A DNA stretch of 64,000 nucleotides from Balamuthia mandrillaris. Lineage: Eukaryota; Discosea; Longamoebia; Balamuthiidae. A model generated the notes under the pieces. That model searched no databases. It saw only the letters and a list, made by a program, of their open reading frames with translations, and was not told the DNA's origin. Below, piece after piece: positions 20,886-34,511 of the stretch. The position numbers were made by a program, and so were the translations under genes. The DNA lies in contig JAVKOQ010000115.1 of the NCBI GenBank assembly GCA_031835245.1, positions 62,001 to 126,000 on the forward strand, read 5' to 3'. Position 1 is the first letter of the stretch, and every line of letters starts with the position of its first letter.

Positions 20886-22487
20886 ATGGAAGAAGAGAAA
20901 GAGGAGCTTGATCTTAGAACCCCTGAGGTATTGGATAAGTACCGAACTGCTGCCGAAATAGCGAACCGTACGTACCTGTAGCTACTCTATGATTACCACT
21001 CTGTGTAGATAGTAATTATAGAGTAATCCCTCATGTATTTTTTATTTGTTTTTTTGGCATCCCTTTTGATGAGGAAAAAAAATTCAGGCGCGTTGGCCAC
21101 TGTTGTCAGTGAAGCTACTCCTGGCAAAAAGATTGTTGATCTCTGTGCTCTTGGAGACAAGATCATCAACGACGGTGTTGCGGCCGTCTATAACAAGGGC
21201 AAAATTGAGAAGGGTGTGGCCTTCCCTACCTGCATTTCCGTGGACAACTGTGTGGGACACTTTTCTCCACTCAAAGATGATGAGACCGTTCTACAGGAAG
21301 GCGCCTTGGTCAAAGTGTTTGTAGCAGTGTTTATTCTTCGTCAAGCTTGTTTGTTTTTTTTTTTCCTAATTTTTTCTTTGTTACAGAGATCTTGGAGCTC
21401 ATATCGATGGATTCATCGCTACCGGAGCTCACAGCTTTATTGCTACAACCGCTACTGAGGCCATTAGCGGCAAAAAGGCTGATGTCATTTGTGCCGCTCA
21501 CTTTGCGGCTGAGTGTGCGCTCAGGCTATTCCGCCCTGGAAACACGGTAGGAGAGCTGCTCTTTTTTTGTTTGTTTGTTTATTTTTCCGAGAGACCTTTG
21601 GATAAAGCTCACATTTATTTCGTTTTTTTCCTGCTGGTTGCCCTCAGAACGCACAAATAACAGAGGCCATCCAAAAAGTAGCGGAATCATTCAAGTGTAA
21701 CGCCGTGGAAGGTGTATTGTCTCATCAGATGAGACGGTTCGTGATTGACGGTAACAACGTAGTTATCAACAAGGAAACACTGGAGCAAAAGGTTGATGCT
21801 GTGACTTTCGAGGAGTACGATGTTTACTGCTTTGATATTGTGATGTCTACTGGTGAGGGAAAGGTAAGCATTTTGATCTCTCACCGATGCTGCTGCTGCT
21901 GCTGCTGCTGCCGTATTGTGTCCTTATCCATTGTTTTGTTCATATTCTAGGCTAAGGAAACAGAAGTAAGACCTACCGTATTCAAGAGGGCTGTCGAGCA
22001 AAACTATCTTTTGAAGATGAAGGCTTCTCGTGCGCTGTTCAGCGAGATCAACAAAAAGTTCCCCACAATGCCCTTCTCCCTGAGAGCTCTGGAGGATGAG
22101 CGCAGGGCTAAGTTGGGCATTACTGAGTGCTTGAAGCATGAGTTGTTGGAAACCTACCCGGTCTTGTATGAGAAAGAAGGTAACCATTCTCTCTTCTACG
22201 CTTCTCCCAGCCATGCCGCTCATCATCGTTATGTGCCAACCTTTAAAACAGGTGAATATGTGGCACAGTTCAAGTTCACAGCGCTGTTGCTGCCCAACCA
22301 AACCATGCGGCTCATAAGCCACCCGCTCCCCTTTGTCAAATCTGACTTCACCATCGAGGACAATGCCACAAAGGCCCTCCTCAACCAAGGCACCAAGCGA
22401 AGCAAAAAGAAGAAGCGCGCCAAGAAGAAGGCACAAGGTGGTGACCAGGCCCAGGAAGCCTCCATGGATACCTCTGCTCAGGAATAA
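20886..22487 (+). CDS. PA2G4: Proliferation-associated protein 2G4 / EBP1
   Basis: Catalytically inactive type II methionine-aminopeptidase fold that binds the ribosome exit tunnel and structured RNAs. Six exons (20886-20967, 21088-21316, 21387-21546, 21648-21863, 21951-22179, 22252-22487) are predicted. The pita-bread domain begins at RALATVVSEATPGKKIVDLC, and DLGAHIDGFIATGAHSFIA corresponds to the degenerate metal-site region. The C-terminus is Lys-rich (KRSKKKKRAKKKAQ), as in family members, and needed for ribosome/nucleolar binding. The last intron (22180-22251, 72 nt) has no in-frame stop and keeps the frame, so it could be retained; I call it an intron because removing it restores the conserved YEKEGEYVAQFKF junction. 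An AATAAA lies at 22564-22569. Confidence 0.93.
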
Positions 22488-22768
22488 GTTAACTTTTTTG
22501 GCTGACTGGATGGATTGGATGGGAGGGATGGCTGGAGGATGGGTTGTTGACGTTCAACCTGATAATAAATAACAACAAAAATATCCCAACTTTTTTTGTT
22601 GGTGGGTTGGTGGGTTGGTGGGTTGGTGGGAAGGAGTAACAGCGCCGCAAAAGAGAGGAAGCCAGTCTCTCTCTCTCTCTCTCTCTGTCTGGGAGCGTGT
22701 GAAGTCTTCTTTTTCCGTAGCGCGCATTCCAATCATTCCAATCATACCACAGAAAAGCAAGAAGAAAA

Positions 22769-22862
<94 letters not shown>

Positions 22863-22873
22863 GAAGGATCCCA
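22488..22873. repeat. Intergenic region with GTGGGTTG repeat and long (GA)n tract
   Basis: The PA2G4 3' end has an AATAAA at 22564-22569. Next is a short GGTGGGTT tandem repeat at about 22599-22630, then a pure (GA)n run at about 22772-22860 ending 14 bp before the spatacsin start codon. Open frames encoding only Arg-Glu or Ser-Leu dipeptides across it are repeat artefacts. The GA tract must lie in the spatacsin promoter or 5' UTR. Confidence 0.75.
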
Positions 22874-25800
22874 ATGGCGGCAAGGGGGGTTGTTGGTGTG
22901 GTTACGGTAAACGCTGGAGGGAGTACCGTACCTCACCTTACAGCAAAGCTGCGCAATTTTGGGGCCGGAACGTTAGCCACGATATCCGAGTACCAAGACG
23001 TCAAGCTCTCGCCTCTGCAGGAATGGGCAGCCTTGCTGAGCAAGGACAAGCAGCTTCATCTCTTTTTTATGGGGTGGCGTTCCCCTTCACAACAAGAGAC
23101 AGAGACAGAACAACGTTGTTCTGGAGAAGGCCAGCAACAGCAGCGGCTTATTACAGAGTTGCGCGTAAAAGATGTGCTCAGGTCAGCACTACTTTCTCTC
23201 CTGTCCTTAACACCGCCTTAGGCTTTTGTTCCTTGTTCTGAACCTCTTGTCGGTTGCAGCTTTGAGTGGATAGGGCCAGTGGTGGACCCTGTCAGCCAGT
23301 GCACGGTATGCTTGCTGCTGGCGGTGGACAGCAACGCCAGCCTTCACTGTTACCAATTCAACGCAACGCCGCTACTCCAGCTACAGAACAATGACCCAAC
23401 AACAAGTGCCACCACCTCTACCTTAGCCATAGCCACCCTGGAGATAGAGAAGCAAAAGGCGCAGCTGGACGGTACCACCACCGGTCGCCTCTCTTTCCCT
23501 TCGTTTGACGTCGCCGCATCCAACAGCAGCAAGCGTGCCTTCTCCCAATCCGCCAACAGCAGCCACAAAGCGTGTTGCATTGCTTCCTCCCTCCCTACTG
23601 CCCTTATGGAATCGTTGTTGCGTCTGCCCGACCACCTTACTCATCAAGGTACAGAATGATCTTCTCCTCTAACCTTGATGTTCGTCTCATAGTCAAACTT
23701 GCCTTAATAAATATATAAGCAGGAATGGAACCGTTACGTCTGCGCTCGGTGCATGCGCACAGTAACCACAGCGCATTGTTGGTGTTCCCATCATTTGCCG
23801 TTTTGGCAAACTTTGCTTTGGAAACGGCGCTAGACATGCAACTCATACGGCTGTTTTCATTTTCTTCTCGCTTAATGCTGGCAGAGACCAACCTTGCTGC
23901 CACATCGCCATCATCCTTTTCCTCTGCTTCTGCTTCGCGGTTTAATACGTCTATCGCTACTACTAATACCAGCAGCAATGCTGAGAGTTCTGGATCCTTT
24001 TCTGCTTCTGCTTCTGCTTCTGATTCTAAGCAACAACGGTACCATTATAAAGCAGTCGCATGTGTGCCAGAGACTACATGGATGTTTGGCTTGCGTTTCA
24101 CTGGCCTTGTAGACCTTTGGGATTTGACACGAGGGCAGATGTCCTCCACAATAGATGTGGTTGGCTTCGTCAACGCTATGAAACAAAGCCCCACGAATGA
24201 AGAGCAACAAGAGCTGCAAGCCTGGGCGGAGTTGCATCGTTCTATGGGCTTCCAGGATCTGGCAATATCTACAGACCTACGATATCTGGCCATTGCGGAT
24301 GGAACGGGCATGAGTGCTTACCTTATCAACCTTGATCAGTACTTTAGTGTGGCACCATTGGCCAATCAGGCTAGCATACCCAAAGCGCACTCATCTCCTT
24401 CTAATACTGTCATTGATTACATCAAAGCAACAACGGGTCCCTTCAAACCAACAACCTCTTCTTCTTCTCTCCATGCAAACCACCACAATAACAACAACGA
24501 TTCCAAAACACAGTCCGTATTTTCGGCTTATCGTGGTTATGATGCTGCTGATAACGACACTGGCACTACTACCCTTTCTTCCACTACAATCAACAACCCT
24601 CTTCGGTTGGGCACATCCTCCCTTTCTCCCTTGTTTCCTTTTGCTCATCGTAGTGACCCCCATTACATGCCCCTCTCGAGATGGTTTGAGCTGCAAAGGA
24701 CAAGTGATACCTCCCCTCATTATTTCGCTTCTCCCTCTTTGCACGCCAATGGCTTTAACATGCATCATCCTTCCAATACCGTTTATAATGTCACTGATAC
24801 CGTTGGCGGCCCATTTCTCCCTTCTGGCGCGTCTGCGATGTCATCATTCTCTAGCAACGCACTGTCTTCCCTCCGCGCCAGTGGCAAGGCATTTGCGCAC
24901 CACTTACTGCTTGATTCGGAAACATCGACTGCTGGCTCAAAAGAGCAGCGCTCAATTGCTACTTTGAAACTGGCCATTTCTCCCACTAGTCTCATTTGCC
25001 GGCAACAGTTTGACCTCAAAACTTCGCCTTCTTTTACCCTTTTTCAGAGAACAACGGTGCGTATCATCACAGCAGGAACAACTGCAGGACAAGTGGGTGT
25101 GTGCTAACTCGTCTGTTATTCAAAGGGAGAGCAGCTGCCGTTTGGTTTCGAGTCCATGGTCGGGCTGCTGCTGTTTAATCGGGATTATTCTTGGTATTGG
25201 CTAAGCTCCGAAGGACTATATGTCCAGCTGCATGACCAAACTAGAGAACAGTTGCTGAGCAATTGCATCATGTTCGAAGGAACGGGAATGGCCGAGCAAT
25301 TGTGTGTCCTTAATGGGTGGGACCGCAAAGCTTTGCTTATGAACGCCCTTCAGTTAGGGCTGAGGTATGTTTGTTCTTCATAGCAACATAAGTGATGCTT
25401 GAAGCCTAAATCCACACATACCAAGATATCGGCAAGTGAGTGTCGTCCGGTCAGCACTGTACAGTCTTGGCAAGGAGCAACAATTAGAGGGCAGCCAAAT
25501 GCTGCTCCAGTACGCGGAAGCCACTGCTTCCATGAACAGGAATGATAGGATATTTCTAGTAGCCCTTCTTCAAATAGGTACCTATTATTGTTGTCTATCA
25601 GAAAGCCTCATGTTCTTGAATGAAACGCTTTGCTTTCTGCTTGTGTAAGATTGTTGACCATGACTTAAATAGGAATGCGCTTTGTGACAAGCATTATCAA
25701 GGAGCAAGCCCACCAGCAAGCGCCCACATTTTGCTTGCAGATGGCGGCTATATTGGAGAAGCTACGCCATTGCTATCTTTCATCCTCTACAGAACACAAG

Positions 25801-28800
25801 ATGACAACCCGTCAAAATAGCGGAGGGTTTCTGGAGCCCATGACACGCAGCAATGGCAACAACAAAATTCTCGCCACCTCTTCAAGGGCACGGAGACCAC
25901 GGTCACCCTCTGCAAAATTGCTCCATAACTCCCTTCACTTTGGATCCTATCACGAGAGGTGGAGATACTGTCACGACGATAGCGAGATCGTGGGGGAGGC
26001 TCTTCTTACCAACACTGTTTCTCTGGCCTTGAGCTTTCTGCAATGGCGTAAAGAAGCTAGCGTACTCAGGCATCGCCCTAAACGAAATAGAGAACTAAGG
26101 AGAAGGAGCAGTAAACACTTAGAGGGCTCTAAACAATCGCCACAACAATCACAGCAAGTTTACCAGTATTTTCAAAACATTGCTGAAGGCTTGGTCTATA
26201 AGGCTGTTTGTGAGGATCAACTAGAGTTAGCACGAACGTTACTAATGCGAAGTGGTCACCCGAATGCATCCCTTCACCTGAAGGATCTGGCTTTTCTTAC
26301 AACACGTCGCACCACCCGAACGAAGCTTCTTTTGCAGCTCGGCTATCGCCAGCCTATCCTCTCTCACCATCTCCAAAATAATGATTTCGACGACAACACA
26401 AGGAAGACAGCCCACGCTGAAGAACATTTTGTAGTAACCCATTTTCATGATGACCACCCGACACAATCCTCCCCCGAAAGAAGCACCCATGGCGAGAAAG
26501 CCGTCTCCAATGACCAATTCTCAGAGGAAGAAAGAGCTGCGGTGGACTACACACTCCTTTTGGAAGATTTGTATCCCAACGTACATTTCACTACCGAGTA
26601 TGAGCAACTCTCTTCCTCTGAAGAGGGTAGTATGTGCAACAACTACTGTTTATTGGCCCCGCTTTCGTCTGTTCAAGAGGAACCTTGCCATAGTTCAACC
26701 TCCATTGAACTGGCGTCGGATAACATCAAGCATGACCAACTGTTGCGCCACTCCATCTACACGGAGAACAAAGCTGATTTGGATGACATACTTCCCGACA
26801 CTGGCCTTCGTTATGGGCTTCAGTTAGTGGATGTGTTCGGCCATCCCCTTGCAAATGATGATGCCGGCTTCTTTGGTACATCCTACCATCGTTACCACAG
26901 CAGCGAGAATGACGATGAAGATGACGACGATCATAACGATGAGGATGATGAGGGCGTTGATGAATATTGGAGCGATGCTAGCGACGAGGAAAGTGATGCC
27001 AGTTATAGCCACGCACATTTCGGTCATTTCCATGCAGCTGCATCATCGACAAGCAATAGGGTTTCTATTGCCATCCGGCCAATGCCGTTTGAGAGCTTGG
27101 GAGCTGGTTCCTCTCGTAGACAGCAGCAAATTGCCGTCGGACAAGGCTACCTTCACACAAGCTTGGATGTTGTGCTCAAGTGGTGGGATAACATTACACG
27201 GGAGAGGATACTCATAGAAAAATCATACCAAGTTTCTCAACGAGAATTGGGTGCCCGCTTGCGATATTACATCGGCCATAATGACTGGAAGTCCCTCGTA
27301 AGGACTATTCAATTGGATGTCGATGCTTCACTCCTCGAGCCAACCCAGTTGGATGCTCTGATCTCCTCTCTGTTGCCATTATGCTCGGTAATGCCCCTTT
27401 TTTGCTCTTCTTATTTTCCCTGCAACCAACATTTTCTTTTCTTGTTGTTTGTTGATACTGCAGAACTACATTGCTGATATAATGCTGGACACGTTTGCGC
27501 AGCGTGATATTTTCCTCACCCAAGAAAGGGAAAACAATCCGCATGCTTTACTTCGGCGTCTTTGTAGGACCAAGCAACTGTTCTCCAGAAGTGAATGTCC
27601 CCGATCCGAACAGCTCTCCTCTATGCTCCCATGTGGTCGCTTCTCTTTCTTTCACACATTCTTTGTACAATTTTGTATAGATAACGGCTTGCGAGATGTT
27701 CTTGCGTTATATGTACGTGGCTATGACCTCCCGTTGCTTCAGTTTCCGCCAGTGGATCCTTCAGGCAGCGGGCAGTCGCGTGCAACCTCAATTCCAGACT
27801 GGGTCTCCCTTTTGGGCCATTTCTGCAACAGGCTTGATGACATACCGCAGGCATCCTTCCTTAGTGCTCGAGTGCATATCAAGGTTGATATTCTGCTCTC
27901 GTTTGTTTGTTTTTGTTTTGTTGCAATACGTTCCTAGCCCTTTTCTAAGCTATGAAATTGTGGTCAACGATAGCCCACCATACGACGGATTCAGGACATG
28001 CTAAAGGACGGGCTCGTGTTAGCAAGCCTGGCAACACTTCTCTATGCCGGCCCCTCCCTAGCTCAGCTCATTGCAACTGGTAGTAATCCTAGAGAGGAAC
28101 GTTGGCGATTTGACAGCACTACACTGAAGGACTGTTTAAAAGATTATCCCTCTCTGCTGTCTGCTCTATTTCCTGATGAAGAGCAAACGCGGCACTGGGT
28201 GGTGCCATCTACTTCATCTCATCAACAGTCTGTACAAGAGGAGGGAGGACATCGGCGGGGCGACTTTTTTACTCATTGCCATGACGTTAGCATGTTACAA
28301 CTGTTGGAAGATGCGTTACCCTTTTATGTGCATAGGATAATGACAATGGCGATGGGATCATCTGGTACAACACTAAATACTGGCAGTCTACTGCTGAACC
28401 TTTCCAACGAGCGGCTCCTAGCCCGAAACACTTCGCAACTACAACCAACTCAGCAGGAGGGTCGCAACCTGCCTCTCCTTTCAAGTCCATCTCTTGCTGA
28501 GTATGCCCACAAGGATGCGCTGGATGTCTACTACTACTTGCGTTTGGGAAGACCCTTCCAAGCCTTCTACTTCTTCCTGAAGGAAGGTAGCAAGGCCTTC
28601 ACCTACTCTCATCGGGTGGAGTGGTTTGACAGTGTGCCTACCACAGTCCTACACAACGAAGACGTTACTCAATTTCCTTCGCCGCCTCCTTCAACCTTTT
28701 CCTCCTTGCCTTTCAACACTCGTTCCGGCCAAAAGCAACAACAGCAATTACTTCTATCGGCAGAGGAAGCAGAGTTTCTACAACGGTGAGTACCAGTGTT

Positions 28801-31800
28801 GCTTGTACTCTTTACTTTTTTCGAGTGCTCACTTGATGCCCACTTTTCCTGAAACCAATCCACACTGCATAGATACGTTCGAGTTGCAGCTATGCGCCAC
28901 GTCCAGAGCGAAGAGGTGCGGGGGGCATGCACCTCATTCTTGCAAACATGTGGCCTATCTAGTGACGCCCTCTCCATTGACTTGGAGGCTGCTCGTCGCA
29001 TAGTTGCCTATACTGCTACAATGACCCCCAGTGGCGGCAAAGCAGAAAGTAGATCACAAAATGAAAGTTTGCCCCACCAAGATGAGGTCATTCGATTGTT
29101 CCTTTCCTTGGATACTGCCGATCAGGTTGGTCGGGAAGGAGAAGTGGAGACTTTCAAGACAGCTAGCCAGAAGCAAGCCTTCACTCCACAACAAGAAGCC
29201 CTCCGGCTGTTGGAACAAGCAACTGCCTTCCTTGGCCAACAGCAAGGACCGTTGGGTTCTACGATACCCATAGAAGTATCATCGTCATCACTGGTAACAG
29301 TAAAAAAGAGTTTTGAAAAGCAGAAGCAGCCGCCAAGTAATACATCATCGTGGTCCCTTGTGGCTAGCTTCTGTCGGTTGCATGGCTTACCTCTCAGCCA
29401 ACAACACTTGTGCAACCTCGCCCGTGCAAATGACTGGATTTGCTTCCTGCATGAAGCGCAGACCCAACAATATCCGCTGGACCAACTACTGCCAATCATC
29501 AAGACCCACTTCAATGACCACAGCCTACGCAGCCATCTCGTTCAATCTCTGCTTTTGCTTCGTAGGAAAGAAGCTGCTGGAAGGTCCTCCCTTCACTGTG
29601 ATACAGTAGTGACTCCCGACGAGCAGTTGGACCCTTCCGCAACAGATGATAGCAGCGACAGCAGTAATGGCAAGGACGACTTGTTCGATTGTATTCTTCA
29701 AGCCCAACGACAGTCGTCTCCGGGGAATGAGTTGCTTTTGCAAGCTGTGCGACGCCGACGGCCCCTGCTTGCCGTGACAGCCGCCTGCTTCCACGATGTA
29801 CATCCTAGTCAGTGTATGTTAGGATGGTTGTATAGCAGCTTTCCCGCTATCCCCCATCAGCAGAAGGAGAAGGAAGAGTTGAAGGGAAACTCTCATTCAG
29901 AACAGCTTTCATATGCAGCAACAACCCCACCCTCTCAGTGGACACTTGGCGATGTTCGCAAAATGGTTCGTCTGCTTTGCGAACACCACCAATATCTCAA
30001 GGTCCAAAAGGCTTTTCTGCTTTTTGATGCGGGCAATCCCTTCCTGGAGTATCTGCTCTTCCATCAAGCATTTGTGCAATATCGCTTCAAGGATTGCAAG
30101 CGCCATCTATGTCAGTTTGTTGCCGCACTCAAGTCCTTCCAACAGGTTGGCCCTGATAAAGATGCTACTATCTTTGGCGATAAGAGTACGTGATGACTGT
30201 TCCATATTTTTCCCCTTCTAACCAACAACTTTACCAGAATGGCAACGATCTGTGGCACTCGAACTCGTGGAAATGCTGTTTGAACGTAAGGCTGCATCTG
30301 CCTACGAACAGGAGCACTTGCTAAAGGTAGTACATCACTCTGGCCTCAGTAGCAAATACAGCCGCCTGCACAGCACTTTCAACCTACTGCAACGGACAGG
30401 ACTGCCGTTATCTTTGCTTCGCAGCCCACCCTCTATCATTGTGTCACAACTGCTTGTTCATGGGCATTATAATGAGGCAAGAACTTATGTGGCTGACATC
30501 CACAAAGCGAAAAGCCGTACCCACGTTGTCGTTAGTCTGCACGATTCCCAGTCTTCTCCCACAGACGAAATACTTGATCAAGCTGATGAAATGCCCTCTG
30601 GTTGGCAGGATGGAAGTTATAACGACCTGATGGATTGTAACGCTATTACGCTGGCCGAAGTTCGTGCTCTGGTCTCAAACTACTACAGCAACGACTGCCT
30701 GTGGCTTGTTGAGGAGGAACGACTGGTATCACCACTCTCCCTCTCCCTCTCCCTCTCCCTCTCCCTCTCCCTCTCCCTCTCCTCTCCCTCTCCTCTCCCT
30801 CTCCCTCTCCCTCTCCCTCCCTCTCCCTCTCCCTCTCCCTCTCCCTCTCCCTCTCCCTCTCTCCCTCTCCCTCTCCTCTCCCTCTCCCTCTCCCTCTCCT
30901 CTCTTCTCTCTCCCTCTCCCTCTCCCTCTCCCTCTCCCTCTCGAAGGCGGTAATTACTGACCAAACTTATTTGTGTGCTGCAATACAACAGAACCTTTGG
31001 AAACGGTGTCACCACATCTTCTTAGATAAAAATTGTGACAGCGACGTAAGCGGCTCCTTCATGCAAGAACAGGCCTTCAAAGAAGGCAGAACAGCCAAAG
31101 AGCAGCTATTGCTGCTCTCTCAGGCTCTGATGTGGTTCAATGGGACTGCTAAAGCTTCCATTGCCCAACAAGAGGCCTCCGTCAGCCCCATCACCACGAA
31201 TAGTTTCAACCCAACCGCTACCACTCCAACACAAGAGGATCATATGCCACCAATGCGGCGCTACGCTGCCTCTACCCTGTCCTTCTCGACCAGCATGGTC
31301 AGCAGTAGTTTGTTCTCTTCCCCTTTTGCATCCCCTTTCCGTGGGCAGGGCGGCAGCGTCATGACTGAATCAGGCCGTTATCGTCGCCTAGTTTTGGAGG
31401 AACACACCAAGCAAGGACCCTGTCGCCCGCCAGAGTTCCTCCAAGAGCTAGAAAAACGTATCCTGCTGCTTTCTGTCAGTGCGGAAGTGGGTCTGTTCCG
31501 TGAGGGTGATGGCCAACCACCCTTGAAGTCATCCTCTCGCTCCGTAGTGGCTGCTCCTGCGATCGAAACCACCAACAGTCAAGAATTCTCGCAGCTAAAC
31601 CCCGGACATAGCTTATCCCCGCTGCCACTAGCCATAGATACGAGTGCCCTCCATCAGCTCATTGGCCTACTTATCAACAATGATGATCTTCATAAGGCCA
31701 GCCAGATTTGTATGCATTTTCTTGTCTGTCCCATCCCATTTCTTTTGAAGTTATTTCCAACATTGAATTTTCCGTTTTTAGGCGAACAACTCTCAATAGA

Positions 31801-34203
31801 GAGTACTGATGTTATTGTAGCTCGTACAATGGTAGACATTGCTGAAGGAACTCTTTCTCTCAATGCCATTCCCTGCAGTTAGTACCTTGTCCTTATTTTT
31901 ATTCTTTTTCTTCCTTACTTCTCGTGCTGCTTGTTTCTTTTGGGCTGGGGACATTTAGTTTGCTAACATAGCTCGTTTTACCTTTTGATACGCTCTGTTA
32001 TTAATTTCAAAAGGTGTATTATCCCTTATTACCCAGTCACTGACGAAGGGGTCAGAAGGGCAAGCTACTATTAACGATGACCCAGTCTACCAAGAAGAGG
32101 AAAAAATACGAGCAGTCATTAGAGAAAGCAACTCGAGAAACAAGGTTTCTTTGGTGTTGTCATGGCTAGCTTCTTGTTTGAGCTCTCACTGTAGAGAGTA
32201 TGGAGAACGAGTGGTCGCACAATTCAAGGTTGCACAGAAGTTGTGCAAGACCTTCAAACAAGTGAGAGAGGAAGAAGATCCATATTCCATATTGTCTGAT
32301 TTGCTGCGCCTTGGAAAACTTGCCTTCGACCTTGCTAATATCTTCGTCACTAGCAATAACCTTGATTACAATACTGTACGTTGCTTAGCCTTATTTGTTG
32401 CAGTCTTTCACTAACTCCTGTTTTTTCCATCTTTTCTTGCAGGTGGCCAAACTTCTGGCCAATGTGTATCATGAGGCTCTTCAACAGCATTTACTAATCG
32501 AGACTGGTGGTCCATCTGTTAGCGACCAACATCAACAGATCGATCCCACTTGGAGCGACACTGACTTTGCATCATTCGTCAACATCTGTAAAGTAAGTCT
32601 TTTTCTTGTTGTAGGCTTGAAGCTGTCCTATCGTAACATGAAATAACAACCTGCAGATACCACACGAAGTTGGACAGCGGTTCTTAATTCTTATGTCTGA
32701 AAGAGAGGCCGATACATGTGAAACGCCTTCTGATATATCCCATGAATGCGAAGTGGAACTACTTGTGCGGGCTTATTTCTGTTTCAGCCTATCATGCCAC
32801 CTGGAGGGAACCCACATGGTACTCGCTTTGGTCAAGCGGAGGGTCGATACCTATGTGAAAGCAAAGAAGTTTAGGTTACTGGTCCGCCTACTTACGGGAA
32901 TTAAAAGCTACGAACAACTAACATATCTCTTCGACCTATTATTTGAGTATCCTTTAATCTCGTTTGTTTGTTTGTTTGTTTGTTTTTTTGGTTTCCCTGG
33001 TCACTTTGTTTACTTCGCGAATTCTTTGACTATCTTTCTCCCTCCTTTTTCTGCGACAACTACAAGACATGACCAATTTGAGCTCATCCTACGGAAGAAC
33101 GTGATACAGCGCAGCAGGGCAGGCAGTAGTGGCAGTGGTTCAGGAAGACGGCGCAGCGATTCATCCGAGATTGGGAGCAGAGATGGGACCTCAAGCAATA
33201 CAGATTCAATTGAATTTCGACGCGCTCTGCACAATTATATCTCTCAGTACCACCCTCAAGACACAGAAAAGCTAACGATGATGTTCTTGGCCTTTAATAT
33301 GCACCGCGAAATGGGTGATTTTCTCAGATCAAAGGTATCAGTCACTCTCTCCTCATTTCTGATTCCCCCAGTTACATTCCTGATGGCATAGTCATATTTT
33401 CAGGCCATGGAGCTCCTTTCACAGCAAAAGAACAAGCCTGTTTCAAGTCGTAAGCACCTTTTAGAGATCATGAGTCTGTATTTGGATGCTGCTGATAACT
33501 ACGTTAAAGATAGAAGCTTTGTAAAAGGCAATCGTTGTCTTGCAATGGTTTGTCCACTCCATGGTGATTGCCTTTGGTGCAACTTATTTATTCTTTCTCT
33601 TCTCTCTTCGGTAGGCATCTTTGATGTCTTTACAAGTTCGAAGGGAAGATCTGAAACTGCTGAATCTTAATAACTCAGAAGCAAGACAACTTTTAACACA
33701 TGCTTTTGATAACTTTCAAGAATGCCAGATAGTTGCAGTGGCCTATGACCTGAACCGTATTTCAGAATGGGCAGCGTACGTAGAGTTGTTATTTTCTATT
33801 TCTTTTTGGTTCTGTGTTTTAACCGGCTATTTGTGTAGTCCTCTTTATCACCAAGTTGTTGTGCGAAACAACTTAACATTCTGGGAAGAGATGAAACAAG
33901 TGCCGCACACAATCTCTTCATTTCCCTTTATCTTCACAGAGCTGACAAAGATGGTATTTCGGAATCCACACAATTAGGTTGTCTCATCTTTCTTTTTCTT
34001 ACTAATTTGTCTTTTGAACACAAAAGTTTTTGCAAGACCCTCAGCGAGCGAACCACACGCATGCCTTCAAAGCATTCCTTAGGACATTGAACGACCGTTT
34101 CCTGTGCTACGATATTGCGAAGCGGGTTGGCTTCACAGACCTGCAGGCCGAAATACTCGAACGGAACCCCAGCCTCGTTTATTGGAAACCACCATCGCAA
34201 TAA
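22874..34203 (+). CDS. SPG11: Spatacsin (SPG11-like) giant lysosomal/trafficking protein
   Basis: Twenty-one exons (main ones 23723-25056, 25673-27387, 27995-28785, 28873-30185, 30947-31709; last 34027-34203) sum to 3,206 residues with every splice phase consistent. The C-terminal third is diagnostic: KAKKFRLLVRLLTGIKSYEQLTYLFDLLFE, then FELILRKN, PQDTEKLTMMFLAF, a YLDAADNYVKDRS helix and FLRTLNDRF match the Spatacsin_C region of animal SPG11. The N-terminal ~600 residues look like a beta-propeller interrupted by Ser/Asn-rich loops, and the middle is alpha-solenoid. In animals spatacsin works with spastizin and AP-5 in late endosome/lysosome tubule recycling. This protein is longer than the human one (about 2,440 residues), mostly through low-complexity inserts. 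The exon 13/14 join near 32199 is the least certain. Confidence 0.88.
30739..30942. repeat. (CTCCCT)n minisatellite-like array in a spatacsin intron
   Basis: About 200 bp of CTCCCT units with occasional CTCT interruptions fills intron 10 almost entirely and ends a few bases before the acceptor (TCGAAG, exon 11 at 30947). The flanking exons join in phase 0. Confidence 0.9.
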
Positions 34204-34204
34204 A
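34199..34204 (+). terminator. AATAAA overlapping the spatacsin stop codon
   Basis: The last Gln codon, TAA stop and next base form AATAAA. A second AATAAA follows within 20 bp. Confidence 0.4.
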
Positions 34205-34405
34205 CAACAAAAATAAACAAACGGAACTAAGATCACCCAGAGGGGACGAGTGTGCTTGCGTTCATACTCGCCCCCTGGAAAACAGTGCCCATTTTATTTG
34301 GCTGAGCGTAACCAGCCAGCCACGACCAATCAGAAAAGGGGGAGAGGGTTCTTCTTGTGCCGTTTTCCCTTAATAATTATTAGGACAGGCTTCTTCTTCT
34401 TCATT

Positions 34406-34443
<38 letters not shown>

Positions 34444-34511
34444 GGCGCGACCTTCTTTTTCTTTCTTTTTTTTTCGCTCCTCCCTGTGACAGCAAACCCG
34501 CACAAAGAACA
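34204..34511. promoter_or_regulatory. Intergenic region with CCAAT motif and (CTG)n
   Basis: About 308 bp upstream of the penta-EF-hand gene. It holds GACCAATCAG (a CCAAT-box sequence, core 34326-34330) about 185 bp before the ATG, and a (CTG)12 run at about 34408-34442 within the likely 5' UTR. No coding sequence is supported. Confidence 0.4.
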
